Source: Streptacidiphilus sp. P02-A3a
GTDB taxonomy: Bacteria > Actinomycetota > Actinomycetes > Streptomycetales > Streptomycetaceae
Direction: 5' to 3'
DNA: 64,000 bases
NCBI RefSeq assembly: GCF_014084105.1
Contig: NZ_CP048289.1
Location: 186,001 to 250,000, forward strand
This document shows, in pieces, positions 43,067 to 52,163 of the stretch. Position numbers and translations under genes: made by a program. The stretch's first letter is position 1; each line of letters starts with the position of its first letter. A model generated the notes under the pieces. It was not told where the DNA came from. It saw nothing but the letters and a program-made list of their open reading frames with translations, and ran no database searches.

Positions 43067-43363
43067 TCAGTCCATCTCCAGCACGCGCGCGTGCAGCACC
43101 TGACGCTGTTGCAGCGCCGCGCGGACGGCGCGGTGCAGGCCGTCCTCCAGGTAGAGGTCGCCCTTCCACTTCACCACGTGGGCGAAGAGGTCCCCGTAGA
43201 AGGTGGAGTCCTCGGCGAGCAGGGTTTCCAGGTCGAGCTGGCCCTTGGTGGTGACGAGCTGGTCCAGGCGCACGGGACGGGGCGCCACGTCCGCCCACTG
43301 GCGGGTGCTGACCCGGCCGTGATCCGGGTAGGGCCGAGCGTTACCAATACGCTTGAAGATCAC
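43067..43363 (-). CDS. VapB-family antitoxin-like protein
   Basis: 98 residues starting MIFKRIGNARPYPDHGRVST. The rest (LDLETLLAEDSTFYGDLFAH, LYLEDGLHRAVRAALQQRQV, LHARVLEMD) is highly conserved among Streptomyces as I recall it, and is labelled VapB-type in databases. No VapC PIN-domain toxin is adjacent, so an antitoxin role is doubtful; the ParB-like LHRAVRA helix suggests another housekeeping role. Confidence 0.7.
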   Translation of the reverse strand: MIFKRIGNARPYPDHGRVSTRQWADVAPRPVRLDQLVTTKGQLDLETLLAEDSTFYGDLFAHVVKWKGDLYLEDGLHRAVRAALQQRQVLHARVLEMD

Positions 43364-43560
43364 ACGGAAAGCCTACCGTTCCCCGGGGGTCGGGCGCAGC
43401 AAGGTCGTCCGGGTACGTCCGGACGTACGTCGCTGACCTGCACTTTTCGGGCGGTCCCAGCGGGCCCGGGGGCCGGATCACCCGACGGGGACGGTTCCGC
43501 GCCCGGCGTGCGCCGTCGCGTCCGCGCCGGGTGTGCCCTTCGAGCGCGGGCGGGCGAGCG

Positions 43561-43570
43561 GGGGGGGGGC
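43561..43570 (+). repeat. G-tract of about ten bases
   Basis: A run of consecutive G just downstream of the TIM-barrel gene stop. It is a mononucleotide run prone to slippage and read error; no coding consequence is seen. Confidence 0.5.
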
Positions 43571-43578
43571 GGCCGGGG

Positions 43579-44760
43579 TCAGCGCGCGGTCGCCGACGCG
43601 GTCAGGGCGGCGCCGACGCGGTCCATGGAGGACAGCCGCATCAGCCCGTAGTTGTAGAACTCGACCTCGGGCACCCCGAGCCCGGCCAGCAGTTGGACCT
43701 TCGCGGCCAGGTTCTCCGGGCCGTCGCAGTCCTTGGCCATCGGCCGCAGGATCACCGCCAGCGCGTCCGGGGCCACGCCGTGCAGGGCGTAGCCGGCGAC
43801 CTTCTCGCGTACCGCCTCCGGGGTGGCCGCGTAGCCCAGGGTCTCGATCCGCGGGACGACCTTGGCCAGCGCCGGGAGGTCGACGCCGGAGAGCCAGCCC
43901 TTGCCGGGGCCGTCGTCGTCCATGAAGGTCAGCCGCATGCCGTGGGCCTCGGCGGTGGCGGCGGCCTCGGCGGCGAGGGAGGTGACGGTGGTGGTGGAGG
44001 CGTCGAGGTAGGCGGCGAGCGCGCCGTCGGCGATGGCGTCCAGCTCGGCGGGCTCGTCGGCGGCCCGCTCGTCCGCGAGTCGGCGGCGGATCTCGGCCCG
44101 GACCACCCGCCGCACCTCCTCGGCGGGGACGCCGGCCCGGTCGGCGTGGGCGACGCAGTGCTCGCAGAAGCAGATCCCGAGCAGCGCCTCGGCGACCGGG
44201 CCCAGCTGCTCGAAGTAGCGCTCGTGGTGGAAGCCGTGCCGCAGGCCGTGGAAGTGCAGCGACTCGGCCCGGATGGCGTCGACGCCGTAGCGGGCGTGCT
44301 CGGCCACCAGCGCGGTGGTGTACTCGCGGACGTCGGGGTTGGCCGGGCAGAGCTCGGTGAGGTGCCGGTCGCCGAAGGCGTTGGCGGGGGCGCAGTCCGG
44401 GTGCTCGAAGCCGAGCCGGTCGTTGTGCAGGAAGACCGTCCAGGCGTGCAGCTTCAGCCCGCGCCGCCGGGTCTCGGCCGCGGCCTCGGCGAAGGGGTCG
44501 CGGTCGCCGAGGGCGGTGGACGCCTTCGGGCGCAGCCGCAGGCCGCTCCAGTGGGCCTCGTCCGGCTGGAAGTAGGCGGCGCCGGGCTCCAGGTAGCGGA
44601 CGGCGTGCAGCGGGTTGTGCGGGAAGACGTCGCGCGCCTGGTGGTAGACCGAGGCGAGGGTGACCCCGCCGACCCTGGCCCGGTCGGTGAGGTTGCCGAA
44701 GAAGTGGTCGGCGCCCTCGTCGAGCAGGTCGGTGGCGAAGGCGAGAACGGACGACTCCAC
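43579..44760 (-). CDS. predicted TIM-barrel (glycosyl-hydrolase-like) protein
   Basis: 393 residues. Strand/helix alternation and phrases such as SVYHQARDVFPHNP, KLHAWTVFLHNDRLGFEHPD, LCPANPDVREYTTALVAEHA, YGVDAIRAESLHFHG and MRLTFMDDDGPGKGW fit a TIM barrel like those of GHL10/GH-like deacetylase or glycosidase proteins. GICFCEHCVAHA near 195 is a Cys cluster that could bind metal. No signal peptide. Reaction unknown. Confidence 0.6.
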   Translation of the reverse strand: MESSVLAFATDLLDEGADHFFGNLTDRARVGGVTLASVYHQARDVFPHNPLHAVRYLEPGAAYFQPDEAHWSGLRLRPKASTALGDRDPFAEAAAETRRRGLKLHAWTVFLHNDRLGFEHPDCAPANAFGDRHLTELCPANPDVREYTTALVAEHARYGVDAIRAESLHFHGLRHGFHHERYFEQLGPVAEALLGICFCEHCVAHADRAGVPAEEVRRVVRAEIRRRLADERAADEPAELDAIADGALAAYLDASTTTVTSLAAEAAATAEAHGMRLTFMDDDGPGKGWLSGVDLPALAKVVPRIETLGYAATPEAVREKVAGYALHGVAPDALAVILRPMAKDCDGPENLAAKVQLLAGLGVPEVEFYNYGLMRLSSMDRVGAALTASATAR

Positions 44761-44857
44761 GGGTACTCCGGCAGGTCAGGGGTGGCGCGGCACGGGTGCG
44801 CCGGCGCTGCCAGCCTAACCAGGTGCTCCGACTTTGGTATAGACCTGGTGGGGTGAG

Positions 44858-45832
44858 TCAGATCCAGTCCTTGCGCCGGAAGGACCAGTACAGGAGCAGC
44901 GAGAGGACGACCATCAGCGCGGTGGAGGTGTAGAAGCCGCCGTGCGCGGCGAAGCCGGGGAAGGGCACGTTCTGGCCGTAGAAGCCGGTGACGGCGGTGG
45001 GCACGGCGATGATCGAGGCCCAGCTGGTGACCTTCTTCATGATCAGGTTCATCCGGTTGCCCTGGACCGTGAGGTGGGTCTCCATCACCGAGGTGACCAG
45101 GTCGCGCAGGGACTCGGTCCACTCGGTGGCGCGCAGCACGTGGTCGTAGACGTCCTGGTAGTACGGCAGCAGCGGGTCGCTGACCACGTGCAGGTCGCGG
45201 CGGAGCAGCGAGTTGACGACCTCGCGCATCGGCAGCACCACCCGGCGCAGCCGGACCAGGTTCTTCCGCAGTTCGTAGGTGCGGCGCTGCACGGTCTGGC
45301 TGTTGGCGTGGCTCTCGTCGAAGAGCAGCTCCTCCAGCTCCTCGATCCGCTCGTCCAGCTCCTGGACGGCGGTGAAGTGCCCGTCCACCAGGTAGTCGAG
45401 CAGGCCGTGCAGCAGGAAGCCCACGCCCTGCTTGGCGAGGTCGGGGCTGGCGTCCCAGCGCTCGACCACCGGGTCCATGGTGAAGCGCTCGTCGTTGCGG
45501 ATGGTGATCAGCGCGTTGGGGGTGATGAAGACCGAGAGCTCGCGGGTGTCCAGGGTGCCGCTGTCCTGGTCCACGGAGACGGCGTAGGCGCTCATGAACA
45601 GGTGGTCGCGGTAGCGGTCGAGCTTGGGGCGCTGGCGCTCGTGCCCGGCGTCCTCGATCGCGAGCTCGTGCAGGCCGAACTCCTCGTGGATCATGGCGAG
45701 GTCGTCCGGGGTGGGGGAGCACAGGTCGAGCCAGACGGTGAGGTCGGGTTCGCAGACATAACTGGATATGTCCTGCACCGGGAAGTTCTCCTGGGCCAGG
45801 GTGCCGTCGCGGTAGAGCCGGGTTCTCGCCAT
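44858..45832 (-). CDS. corA: CorA-family divalent metal transporter with GQN signature
   Basis: 324 residues from ATG 45832. A soluble alpha/beta N-terminal domain, long helices (about 140-260, ELDERIEELEELLFDESHAN) and two C-terminal membrane helices. The selectivity signature, normally YGMN, reads FYGQNVPFPG, and the C-terminus is basic (SFRRKDWI). CorA pentamers carry Mg, Co or, in Zn-exporting relatives, other metals. The Met to Gln change sits at the pore mouth and may alter ion choice. Confidence 0.88.
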   Translation of the reverse strand: MARTRLYRDGTLAQENFPVQDISSYVCEPDLTVWLDLCSPTPDDLAMIHEEFGLHELAIEDAGHERQRPKLDRYRDHLFMSAYAVSVDQDSGTLDTRELSVFITPNALITIRNDERFTMDPVVERWDASPDLAKQGVGFLLHGLLDYLVDGHFTAVQELDERIEELEELLFDESHANSQTVQRRTYELRKNLVRLRRVVLPMREVVNSLLRRDLHVVSDPLLPYYQDVYDHVLRATEWTESLRDLVTSVMETHLTVQGNRMNLIMKKVTSWASIIAVPTAVTGFYGQNVPFPGFAAHGGFYTSTALMVVLSLLLYWSFRRKDWI

Positions 45833-46017
45833 GCGGGTCAGGGTAGCCACGGGGTCCGGCGGCTCCGCCGAGGGGGGTCGGGTCAAGCGGAATGCCTCAT
45901 TCGGGCGATGCGGCGGTCACGTTTGCCCGGTGTTCACCGGCCGTCCCCGTGGCGAGCGCCGAGTCTTCGCCCGTGGCTGTGACCCTTCGGGCGATTCCCA
46001 GGCCCCAGGAGGCAGCA
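45833..46017. promoter_or_regulatory. divergent promoter region corA / phosphatase
   Basis: 185 bases between two divergent starts. AGGAGG at 46007-46012 serves the phosphatase; no clear operator is visible. Confidence 0.4.
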
Positions 46018-47613
46018 GTGTCGTCAGTTCCCTCTCGCAGAAGCGTTCTTCGTGGCGCGGCGACGGCGGGTGTCGCCGCCGCTGTCCCGCTGTCGCCGCT
46101 GTCTCCGCTGTTCTGGGCGCAGCCCGCGCAGGCGGACACTCCCGGGCCGGAGCAGATCCACCTCCAGTACGGCGACCGTCCGTCCGAGCAGATGACCGTG
46201 TCCTGGGCCACCGCCGCGACCGTGCGGCGGCCCCGGGTGCGCATCGGCACCCCCGACGGCGGTCTCGGCCGCACCGTCGGGGCCGAGACGCTGACCTACG
46301 TGGACGGCCTGAACCAGGTCGAGACCTACACCCACCACGCCCGGGTGAGCGGGCTGCGGCCGAACACCGACTACGTGTACGAGGTCAGCCACGACGGCGC
46401 GGCCCCGGTGCTCGGCACCTTCCGCACCGCGCCCGGCGAGGAGCGCACCGCCTTCCGCTTCACCAGCTTCGGCGACCTGAGCACCGGCGACACCGCCTTC
46501 GCCAAGTCCTCCGTCAACGCGCAGACGGCGGTGCGCCAGATCGAGCAGTTCGACCCGGTGTTCCACCTGCTCAACGGCGACCTGGCGTACGCCAACGTCA
46601 ACACCGCCCAGCAGCCGCAGTGCTGGGACGCCTTCATGAACAACATGCAGGTCTCGGCGGCGAAGCGGCCGTGGATGCCGGCGCCGGGCAACCACGAGGT
46701 GGAGGCGGGCGGCGGCGAGCTCGGCTACAACTCGTACCACACCCGGTTCCAGCTGCCGGGCAACGGCAGCCGCGACTACAGCGGCAACTGGTACAGCTTC
46801 CAGGTGGGTTCGGTGCTGTGCGTCTCCATCGACGGCAATGACATCGCGGTCGAGGACGACTCCAGCCTGGACCCGGCCACCGGCCAGTCCATCTACATCA
46901 ACGGCTACAGCCACGGCGCGCAGCTCGCCTGGCTGGAGAAGACGCTGAAGCGGGCCCGGGCCGGACGCTCGGTGGACTGGATCGTGGTGTCGATGCACCA
47001 GTTCGCGATGTCCTCCTCGTCCACCAGCCACGGCGGCGACATGGGCATCCGGGAGCTGCTGCTGCCGCTGTTCGACACGTACTCGGTGGACCTGGTGCTG
47101 GCCGGGCACGACCACGACTACGAGCGGACCCACCCGGTGCGCGGCACCGACCCGGGCAGCCTGCTGCGGCCGACGGTGGTGGACGACAACCTGACCGAGA
47201 TCGACAGCTCCAAGGGCACCGTCCACATGATCCTCGGCGGCGGCGGCACCTCCTCGTTCGACGACGTCTACCTGCCGGACGGCACCGACGGCATCCCGAC
47301 CGCGTTCGTGCGCACCCAGCGGCTGACCTTCAAGGCCAACCCGGACGCGACCGAGGTGGCCACCTGGTCGGCGGTGCGCGACCCGAACACGGCCTACCCG
47401 TACGGCTTCGCGGTGTTCGACGTGGACCCGGGCGTGCTGCCCGGCGGGCGGACCACCATCAAGGTGAGCTTCTTCCACACGCCGGTCGCCACGGCGGCGG
47501 TGCCCTTCCCGGCGGCGGTGCTGTTCGACACCTTCACCCTGCACCGGCAGCGCAGCGACGGCTGGGGCACCGGCCACCAGCACGACCTCGCGGGCGCGGG
47601 CGCCAAGGCCTGA
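46018..47613 (+). CDS. Tat-exported purple acid phosphatase-like metallophosphoesterase
   Basis: 531 residues from GTG 46018 (AGGAGG five bases upstream). Twin-arginine signal SRRSVLRGAATAGVAAA. A fibronectin-III-like N-domain (about 45-135, PSEQMTVSWATA, VSGLRPNTDYVYEV) precedes the calcineurin-like catalytic domain: FGDLS, LNGDLAYAN, PGNHE, VSMHQF and AGHDHDYERTH supply the dinuclear metal ligands. An extracytoplasmic phosphatase, probably for phosphate scavenging, so PhoP control is plausible but no PHO box was identified. A 14-bp hairpin ends the gene. Confidence 0.92.
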   Translation: MSSVPSRRSVLRGAATAGVAAAVPLSPLSPLFWAQPAQADTPGPEQIHLQYGDRPSEQMTVSWATAATVRRPRVRIGTPDGGLGRTVGAETLTYVDGLNQVETYTHHARVSGLRPNTDYVYEVSHDGAAPVLGTFRTAPGEERTAFRFTSFGDLSTGDTAFAKSSVNAQTAVRQIEQFDPVFHLLNGDLAYANVNTAQQPQCWDAFMNNMQVSAAKRPWMPAPGNHEVEAGGGELGYNSYHTRFQLPGNGSRDYSGNWYSFQVGSVLCVSIDGNDIAVEDDSSLDPATGQSIYINGYSHGAQLAWLEKTLKRARAGRSVDWIVVSMHQFAMSSSSTSHGGDMGIRELLLPLFDTYSVDLVLAGHDHDYERTHPVRGTDPGSLLRPTVVDDNLTEIDSSKGTVHMILGGGGTSSFDDVYLPDGTDGIPTAFVRTQRLTFKANPDATEVATWSAVRDPNTAYPYGFAVFDVDPGVLPGGRTTIKVSFFHTPVATAAVPFPAAVLFDTFTLHRQRSDGWGTGHQHDLAGAGAKA

Positions 47614-47631
47614 CCGTTCGAGGACCACGGA

Positions 47632-47664
47632 GAGCCGCCGCACTGCGACACAGTGCGGCGGCTC
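47632..47664 (+). terminator. 14-bp perfect hairpin after phosphatase gene
   Basis: GAGCCGCCGCACTG pairs with 47651-47664 across CGACA, followed by TT. Confidence 0.75.
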
Positions 47665-47694
47665 TTGACGTAGGGGCGCAGTGGATGGCAATTT

Positions 47695-47708
47695 AAGTTA
47701 GTCAACTT
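47695..47708. promoter_or_regulatory. AAGTT-AGTC-AACTT palindrome, ROK operator candidate
   Basis: Perfect 5+4+5 inverted repeat in an AT-rich patch 20 bases upstream of the ROK gene start, where autoregulation is expected. Confidence 0.5.
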
Positions 47709-47728
47709 TACGAACCAATGAGAACGGC

Positions 47729-48958
47729 GTGTCGATGGTGGAGCAGGTCGCCCGGCAGCTCAACCTGCGCACGGTCATGGACCAGTTCGTGGCCGCGGGC
47801 AGGATCAGCAGGGCCGAGATCGCCAGGCGCAGCGGCCTGTCCAAGCAGACCGTCTCGGAGATCGTGGCCGAACTGGAGGCGGCGGGCTGGATCCGCCGGA
47901 CCGGGGGCACCGTGATGTCCGGCGCGGGCGGGCGCTCGGCCGCGCTGTACGAGGTGGATCCGACGGCGGGGGCGATCGTCGGGGTGGACCTCGGCGGGAC
48001 CAAGATCAGCGCCGCGCTGGGGGACGTCGGCGGCAGCGTCCGGCGGGAGCTGACCGTGCCCACCGACCCGCGCGGCGGGCGGGCGGTGATCGCGCAGATC
48101 GTCGGCCTGGCCCGGGACCTGGCCGCCGCCGAGGGGCTGGACCCGGCGCGGATCCGGGTGCTGGCGCTGGGCAGCCCGGGCGCGCTCGACCGGCAGACCG
48201 GGGTGATGGCCTTCGCGCCGAACATCCCCTCCTTCGGCGACCTCGACGTCGCCCGGGAGATCGCCGCCGAGCTGGGCGCCGAGGTCGTGGTCGACAACGA
48301 CGTGAACATCGCCGCCCTGGGCGAGCACTGGGCCGGGCACGGCCGGGGCCGCTCGGAGTTCGTCTTCGTCTCGGTCGGCACCGGCATCGGCATGGGCGTG
48401 GTCTCCGACGGGGTGCTGCGCACCGGGGCCACCGGCGCGGCCGGGGAGATCGCCTACCTGCCGCTGGGCACCGACCCGTTCGACCCGGCGAACCAGGTCA
48501 GAGGGGCGCTGGAGGAGGCGGCCGGGGGCGAGGGACTGGCCCGCCGCTACGCGGGCGGCGCCGCCCGCGCGGCCGGACGCCACGGCGTCCCGGAGATCTT
48601 CGCCGCCGCCGCCTCGGGCGACCAGGACGCCCGGGCGGTGCTCGACCAGGAGGCCCGGCTGCTGGCGCTGGCGATCTGCGCGGTCGCGGCGGTGCTCGAC
48701 CCGGAGCTGGTGGTACTCGGCGGCGGCATCGGCTCCCGGCCGGAGATGCTGGAGCCGGTGCGCGGCTGGCTGGCCCGGCTGATGCCGCGTCCGGTACCGG
48801 TGCTGACCAGCGAGCTCGGCCCCCGGGCCGGGCTGCTCGGGGCGGTCGCGGTGGCACTGCGCACCGCCCACCGGTCGCTGTTCCCGGCGCCGACGGCGGC
48901 CGAACCGGTCGCCGTCCCCGCGCCCACGCTCGCCCAGCCGGTCGGTGAACTGGTCTAG
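47729..48958 (+). CDS. ROK family transcriptional regulator
   Basis: 409 residues from GTG 47729. An N-terminal winged helix (ISRAEIARRSGLSKQTVSEI) is fused to a sugar-kinase-fold ROK domain: IVGVDLGGTKISAAL, DNDVNIAALGEHWAG, SVGTGIGMGVVSDG and LDPELVVLGGGI. The ROK cysteine zinc site (CxCxxxGC) seen in many members is absent; the region reads AYLPLGTDP. It probably represses a sugar-uptake locus and is relieved by a sugar or sugar phosphate. No sugar transporter is next to it. Confidence 0.88.
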   Translation: MSMVEQVARQLNLRTVMDQFVAAGRISRAEIARRSGLSKQTVSEIVAELEAAGWIRRTGGTVMSGAGGRSAALYEVDPTAGAIVGVDLGGTKISAALGDVGGSVRRELTVPTDPRGGRAVIAQIVGLARDLAAAEGLDPARIRVLALGSPGALDRQTGVMAFAPNIPSFGDLDVAREIAAELGAEVVVDNDVNIAALGEHWAGHGRGRSEFVFVSVGTGIGMGVVSDGVLRTGATGAAGEIAYLPLGTDPFDPANQVRGALEEAAGGEGLARRYAGGAARAAGRHGVPEIFAAAASGDQDARAVLDQEARLLALAICAVAAVLDPELVVLGGGIGSRPEMLEPVRGWLARLMPRPVPVLTSELGPRAGLLGAVAVALRTAHRSLFPAPTAAEPVAVPAPTLAQPVGELV

Positions 48959-48989
48959 GGCCGGTCCAGCTGGGGCGGGCTCCCGAACC

Positions 48990-49021
48990 GGGGCCGCCGG
49001 GTCCGCACACCCGGCGGCCCC
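48990..49021 (+). terminator. 13-bp perfect hairpin after ROK gene
   Basis: GGGGCCGCCGGGT pairs with 49009-49021 across six bases. Confidence 0.7.
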
Positions 49022-49110
49022 TCGGGCTGTCCGGGCCCGGTTGTGGCCCAGGTCTGTCCCAGAGCGGGTGAGCCGCTGTGAACCGGCCCCGGGACTGGTA
49101 GGCATGGGGT

Positions 49111-49719
49111 ATGCGTTTCGACACCGTACCGATGCCGCCGTCCGTCCAGGAGCGGCCCCGCGACCAGCGCGGATACCCCGTCCCGGCGATCACTCCCTGG
49201 CAGGGGGAGGACCCGCAGTTCGCCCTCACCGACTACGGGCGCAGCGCGGACTGCGCGCGGAACCGGCTGTGCTCGGTCTGCGGGACGCCGATGCCCGCCG
49301 GTCCGGTGTGGCGGGTGGTCGGCGGGACCGAGAGCGCCGGGATAGCCGAGGCGCTGGCGGCGGGCCGCTCCTACCGCAACCTGGCGCCGACGCTGGAGGG
49401 GCCCGGGCACCGGGCGTGCATGCTGTACGCGTCGATGGTCTGCCCGTACCTGGCCCGGCCGAACGCCCGCCGGGGCACCTCGGCGGAGCGGCCGGACGAG
49501 CTGACCGCGCACGTGGTCCGGGGCGCGGTGCGCGGTACCACCGGCGCGGTGGTGGGCTTCGCCGACTTCGAGTACGCGGTCACCGCGAGCCAGGTGCTGT
49601 TCCGCTTCCTGAACCTGGTCGAGTACCTGCCGCACGAGGTCTCCGACAGCCACCTGGACGAGCTGCGGGCCGAGCTCGCCGCCCGGCCCGCGACTCGCGG
49701 GCAGGATCAGCCCCGGTAG
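49111..49719 (+). CDS. hypothetical Cys-containing protein
   Basis: 202 residues from ATG 49111. CARNRLCSVCGTPMP and a later GHRACMLYASMVCPYLARPN provide Cys/His residues that could bind zinc. The C-terminal half (FADFEYAVTASQVLFRFLNL) is more hydrophobic. I have seen the pattern in actinobacterial proteins of unknown function. Its 3' end overlaps that of the convergent lipoprotein gene by 13 bases. Confidence 0.65.
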   Translation: MRFDTVPMPPSVQERPRDQRGYPVPAITPWQGEDPQFALTDYGRSADCARNRLCSVCGTPMPAGPVWRVVGGTESAGIAEALAAGRSYRNLAPTLEGPGHRACMLYASMVCPYLARPNARRGTSAERPDELTAHVVRGAVRGTTGAVVGFADFEYAVTASQVLFRFLNLVEYLPHEVSDSHLDELRAELAARPATRGQDQPR

Positions 49720-50774
49720 GCCGGCAGCCCGGTGGAGGGGGCGACGAGCACCGGCGCGCCGGTGCCGTCGGCGGCCAGGGTGACGATGCCGGCCGGGGTG
49801 CGGGCGGCGATGGTCCGGCCGTCGGGCGACCAGGCGGGCTCGGTGTAGTCGGTGTCGGCGGTCGGGGTGAGGTCCTTCGGGGCCGGGTGCTGGGCCTGGA
49901 GCGACAGCTCGAACAGGTGGTCGTGGCCGGCGACGGAGCGGACGAAGACGATCTCGCTCTCGTCGGGCGCCAGCGCCGGCTCCGAGCCCGGCGTCTGCGG
50001 GCTGCCCATCTGCCGCAGGAAGTCGTCGCGGAGGTAGACCTCGCCGGTACCGGTGTTGGTGTAGACGGCGGTGCCGTGGACGCCGCCGGTGTTCGGCCAG
50101 GTGTTGCCGGTCTGCGGGAGCGGCGGGACGCCCGAGCCGAAGTCGGCGTTGAGCGTGATCGGGGCCGGTGTGCCGCCGGTTGCCGGTACCGCCACCAGTC
50201 GGGAGACGCCGTTCACCGAGTCGGCGAAGATGATGTTGTCCTTGGCCGGGAGCTGGTCCCGGCTGTCGTAGGGCATGACCTGCCAGGCGGGGTGGGACCA
50301 GACCTGGTCGCCGGGGTTGTGGGCGACCACGGTCCGGCCGCTGCCGTCGGGGTCGGCCACCACCAGGTTCCCGGAGCCGTCGATGAAGGCGGCCCTCGTC
50401 CCGGCCGGGTTCCAGGACAGGTCACGGACGACCGTGCCGAAGTCCACCCGGGTGCCGTTCATCACCACGTAGTCGGTGCCGTCGGAGATGGTCAGCCCGC
50501 TGCCGCCGGTGCCGTTCGGCACCGGCGCCGCGCCGCCGCCGGTCGCGGACGCCGACGGCCGCGCGCTCGGCGCGGCCGAGCCGGAGGCGGCGGGGGGGTT
50601 CGCGCCGGACGGGGACGACGGCGGCGCCGACGCCGGGACCGTCGCGGCCGCCGACGAGGACACCGGAGCCGGGGTGGTCGGGCCGCAGCCGGTCAGCAGC
50701 AGCGTGGCGCCGGTGGTGACGGCGGCGGCCAGGGCGATGGCGGAGGCGGTGCTTCTGCGCTTGCGGGTGGACAT
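49707..50774 (-). CDS. PD40/TolB-like beta-propeller lipoprotein
   Basis: 355 residues from ATG 50774. Lipoprotein signal peptide ending LLLTGCGP, a Ser/Ala/Pro-rich spacer to about 90, then a propeller with PD40-type blades: RDLSWNPAGTRAAFIDGSGN, WSPDGRTIAARTPAGIVTLA, SEPALAPDESEIVFVRSVAG. A paralogue without lipobox is encoded at 56745-57671 and shares GHDHL, DLTP, DYTEP and ARTPxGIVTLAA. It is an extracellular ligand-binding or scaffold protein; ligand unknown. Confidence 0.8.
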   Translation of the reverse strand: MSTRKRRSTASAIALAAAVTTGATLLLTGCGPTTPAPVSSSAAATVPASAPPSSPSGANPPAASGSAAPSARPSASATGGGAAPVPNGTGGSGLTISDGTDYVVMNGTRVDFGTVVRDLSWNPAGTRAAFIDGSGNLVVADPDGSGRTVVAHNPGDQVWSHPAWQVMPYDSRDQLPAKDNIIFADSVNGVSRLVAVPATGGTPAPITLNADFGSGVPPLPQTGNTWPNTGGVHGTAVYTNTGTGEVYLRDDFLRQMGSPQTPGSEPALAPDESEIVFVRSVAGHDHLFELSLQAQHPAPKDLTPTADTDYTEPAWSPDGRTIAARTPAGIVTLAADGTGAPVLVAPSTGLPAYRG

Positions 50775-50990
50775 CTCGGTTTCCCCCTGAGGCTCGGACG
50801 TGGGCCTGGGGACCGCGATCCGATCGCGGTCCCGTCCCGCAGTGACCGCCTCGGCGTCCACGGGCCTTCGGCCCGCCCGGACCTGTCGCCGCCCGCTGCG
50901 TTGGGGGAAGCGTGGCACCGCCAGGTCGTCGTACGGTCCTGGCGGTGTCACAGCCGGGAAACAGCTTCCGGGAGCGGGCCCGGGCGGCCG

Positions 50991-52151
50991 CTACTCGATC
51001 TCGATCGGACCGCCGTCGCGCCGCCGCCGCTCGCCGTTGTCGCCCCGGCCGGACTGGGAGCCGCCGCCCTGGGGTGTGCCCAGGTTGGCGCGGACCGAGT
51101 CCAGGATGGTCAGGCCCTGGCTGACCAGGCCGGCGGCGATCTCGCTGAGGCCGTCGGCGCCGTTGAGGACGTTGACGTTGGCTCCGGCCAGGCCGTTGGC
51201 GGCCTCCTTGACGATCAGCGGGAGCTGGTCGATCAGCATCCGGTCCAGTGCCACCCGGTCGTAGGAGGCGGCGGCCTCGGCCTGGATCTTCATCCGGTTG
51301 GCCTCGGCGGTGGCCAGTACCCGGATCCGCTCGGCCTCGGCCTCGGCGGGCTTCACGATCTCGGCGACCAGCTGCTGCTGGCGCAGCTCGGCCGCGCGCT
51401 GGGCCAGCTCGGTCTGCGCCAGCAGCACCTCCTGCTGCGCCTGGGCCTGCGCCAGCGGCCCGGCCTGGGCGGCCTCGGCCTGGGCCCGCTCCACCTCGGC
51501 CGAGTACTGCGCCCGCACCACGGCGGTCTGCCGCTGGTACTCGGCCTGGTTCCGCTCGGCGGACTGCTGCGCCTCGGCCGACTGCTGGGTGGCCAGGGCC
51601 TGGGCGATCTGGGCCTGGCGCTGGATGGCGGCCTTGTGCGGGGCGGCCATGGCGGCGATGTAGCCGGTCTGGCCGTCGTCGATGGACTGGATCTGCAGCG
51701 AGTCCACGGTCAGGCCGATGGTGGCCATCTCGGTCTTGGAGGTCTCCAGCACCTCGGTGGCCAGCTTCTGCCGCTCGGTGACGATCTCCTCGACCGTCAT
51801 CGAGCCGATGATGGAGCGCAGGTGACCGGCGAAGATCCGGCCGGTCAGCACCGACATCTGGTCCTGGTCGGAGAGGAAGCGCTGACCCGCGTTGACGATG
51901 CTCTCGGTGTCGTTGCCGACCTTGAACGCGATCACCGCGCGCACGGTCAGCGCGATGCCCTGCTTGGTGACGCAGGTCTCGTCGACCTCGGCCTCGCACA
52001 TGGCCAGGGTCAGGAAGCGGGTCTTGCGGAAGATCGGTAGTACGAACGCGCCGTGGCCGGTCACCACCCGGAACGGTGCCGACCCCATCCCGCGTCGGCT
52101 GCCCGAGATCAGCATGGCCTCGTCGGGGGCGGGAACCCGGTAACCGAACAT
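50991..52151 (-). CDS. flotillin-like SPFH domain protein
   Basis: 386 residues from ATG 52151. The SPFH domain (about 20-190) includes GAFVLPIFRKTRFLTLAM and FLSDQDQMSVLTGRIFAGHL. A long coiled coil (about 190-300) is rich in Gln, Ala and Glu (QAEYQRQTAVVRAQYSAEVE), with a flotillin C-domain and an acidic/basic tail. Flotillins organise ordered membrane patches. No membrane helix, so attachment is peripheral. The small gene 12 bases upstream is probably its NfeD-type partner. Confidence 0.9.
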   Translation of the reverse strand: MFGYRVPAPDEAMLISGSRRGMGSAPFRVVTGHGAFVLPIFRKTRFLTLAMCEAEVDETCVTKQGIALTVRAVIAFKVGNDTESIVNAGQRFLSDQDQMSVLTGRIFAGHLRSIIGSMTVEEIVTERQKLATEVLETSKTEMATIGLTVDSLQIQSIDDGQTGYIAAMAAPHKAAIQRQAQIAQALATQQSAEAQQSAERNQAEYQRQTAVVRAQYSAEVERAQAEAAQAGPLAQAQAQQEVLLAQTELAQRAAELRQQQLVAEIVKPAEAEAERIRVLATAEANRMKIQAEAAASYDRVALDRMLIDQLPLIVKEAANGLAGANVNVLNGADGLSEIAAGLVSQGLTILDSVRANLGTPQGGGSQSGRGDNGERRRRDGGPIEIE

Positions 52152-52163
52152 CCTTTTGTCTCC

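Noticed and set aside
46024..47691. 555-residue minus-strand frame opposite the phosphatase
   Set aside because: Shadow frame; the phosphatase metal motifs on the plus strand are complete.
48945..52040. 1,031-residue plus-strand open frame
   Set aside because: It crosses three supported genes antisense or out of frame, has Arg/Gly/Leu-biased composition and no domain.
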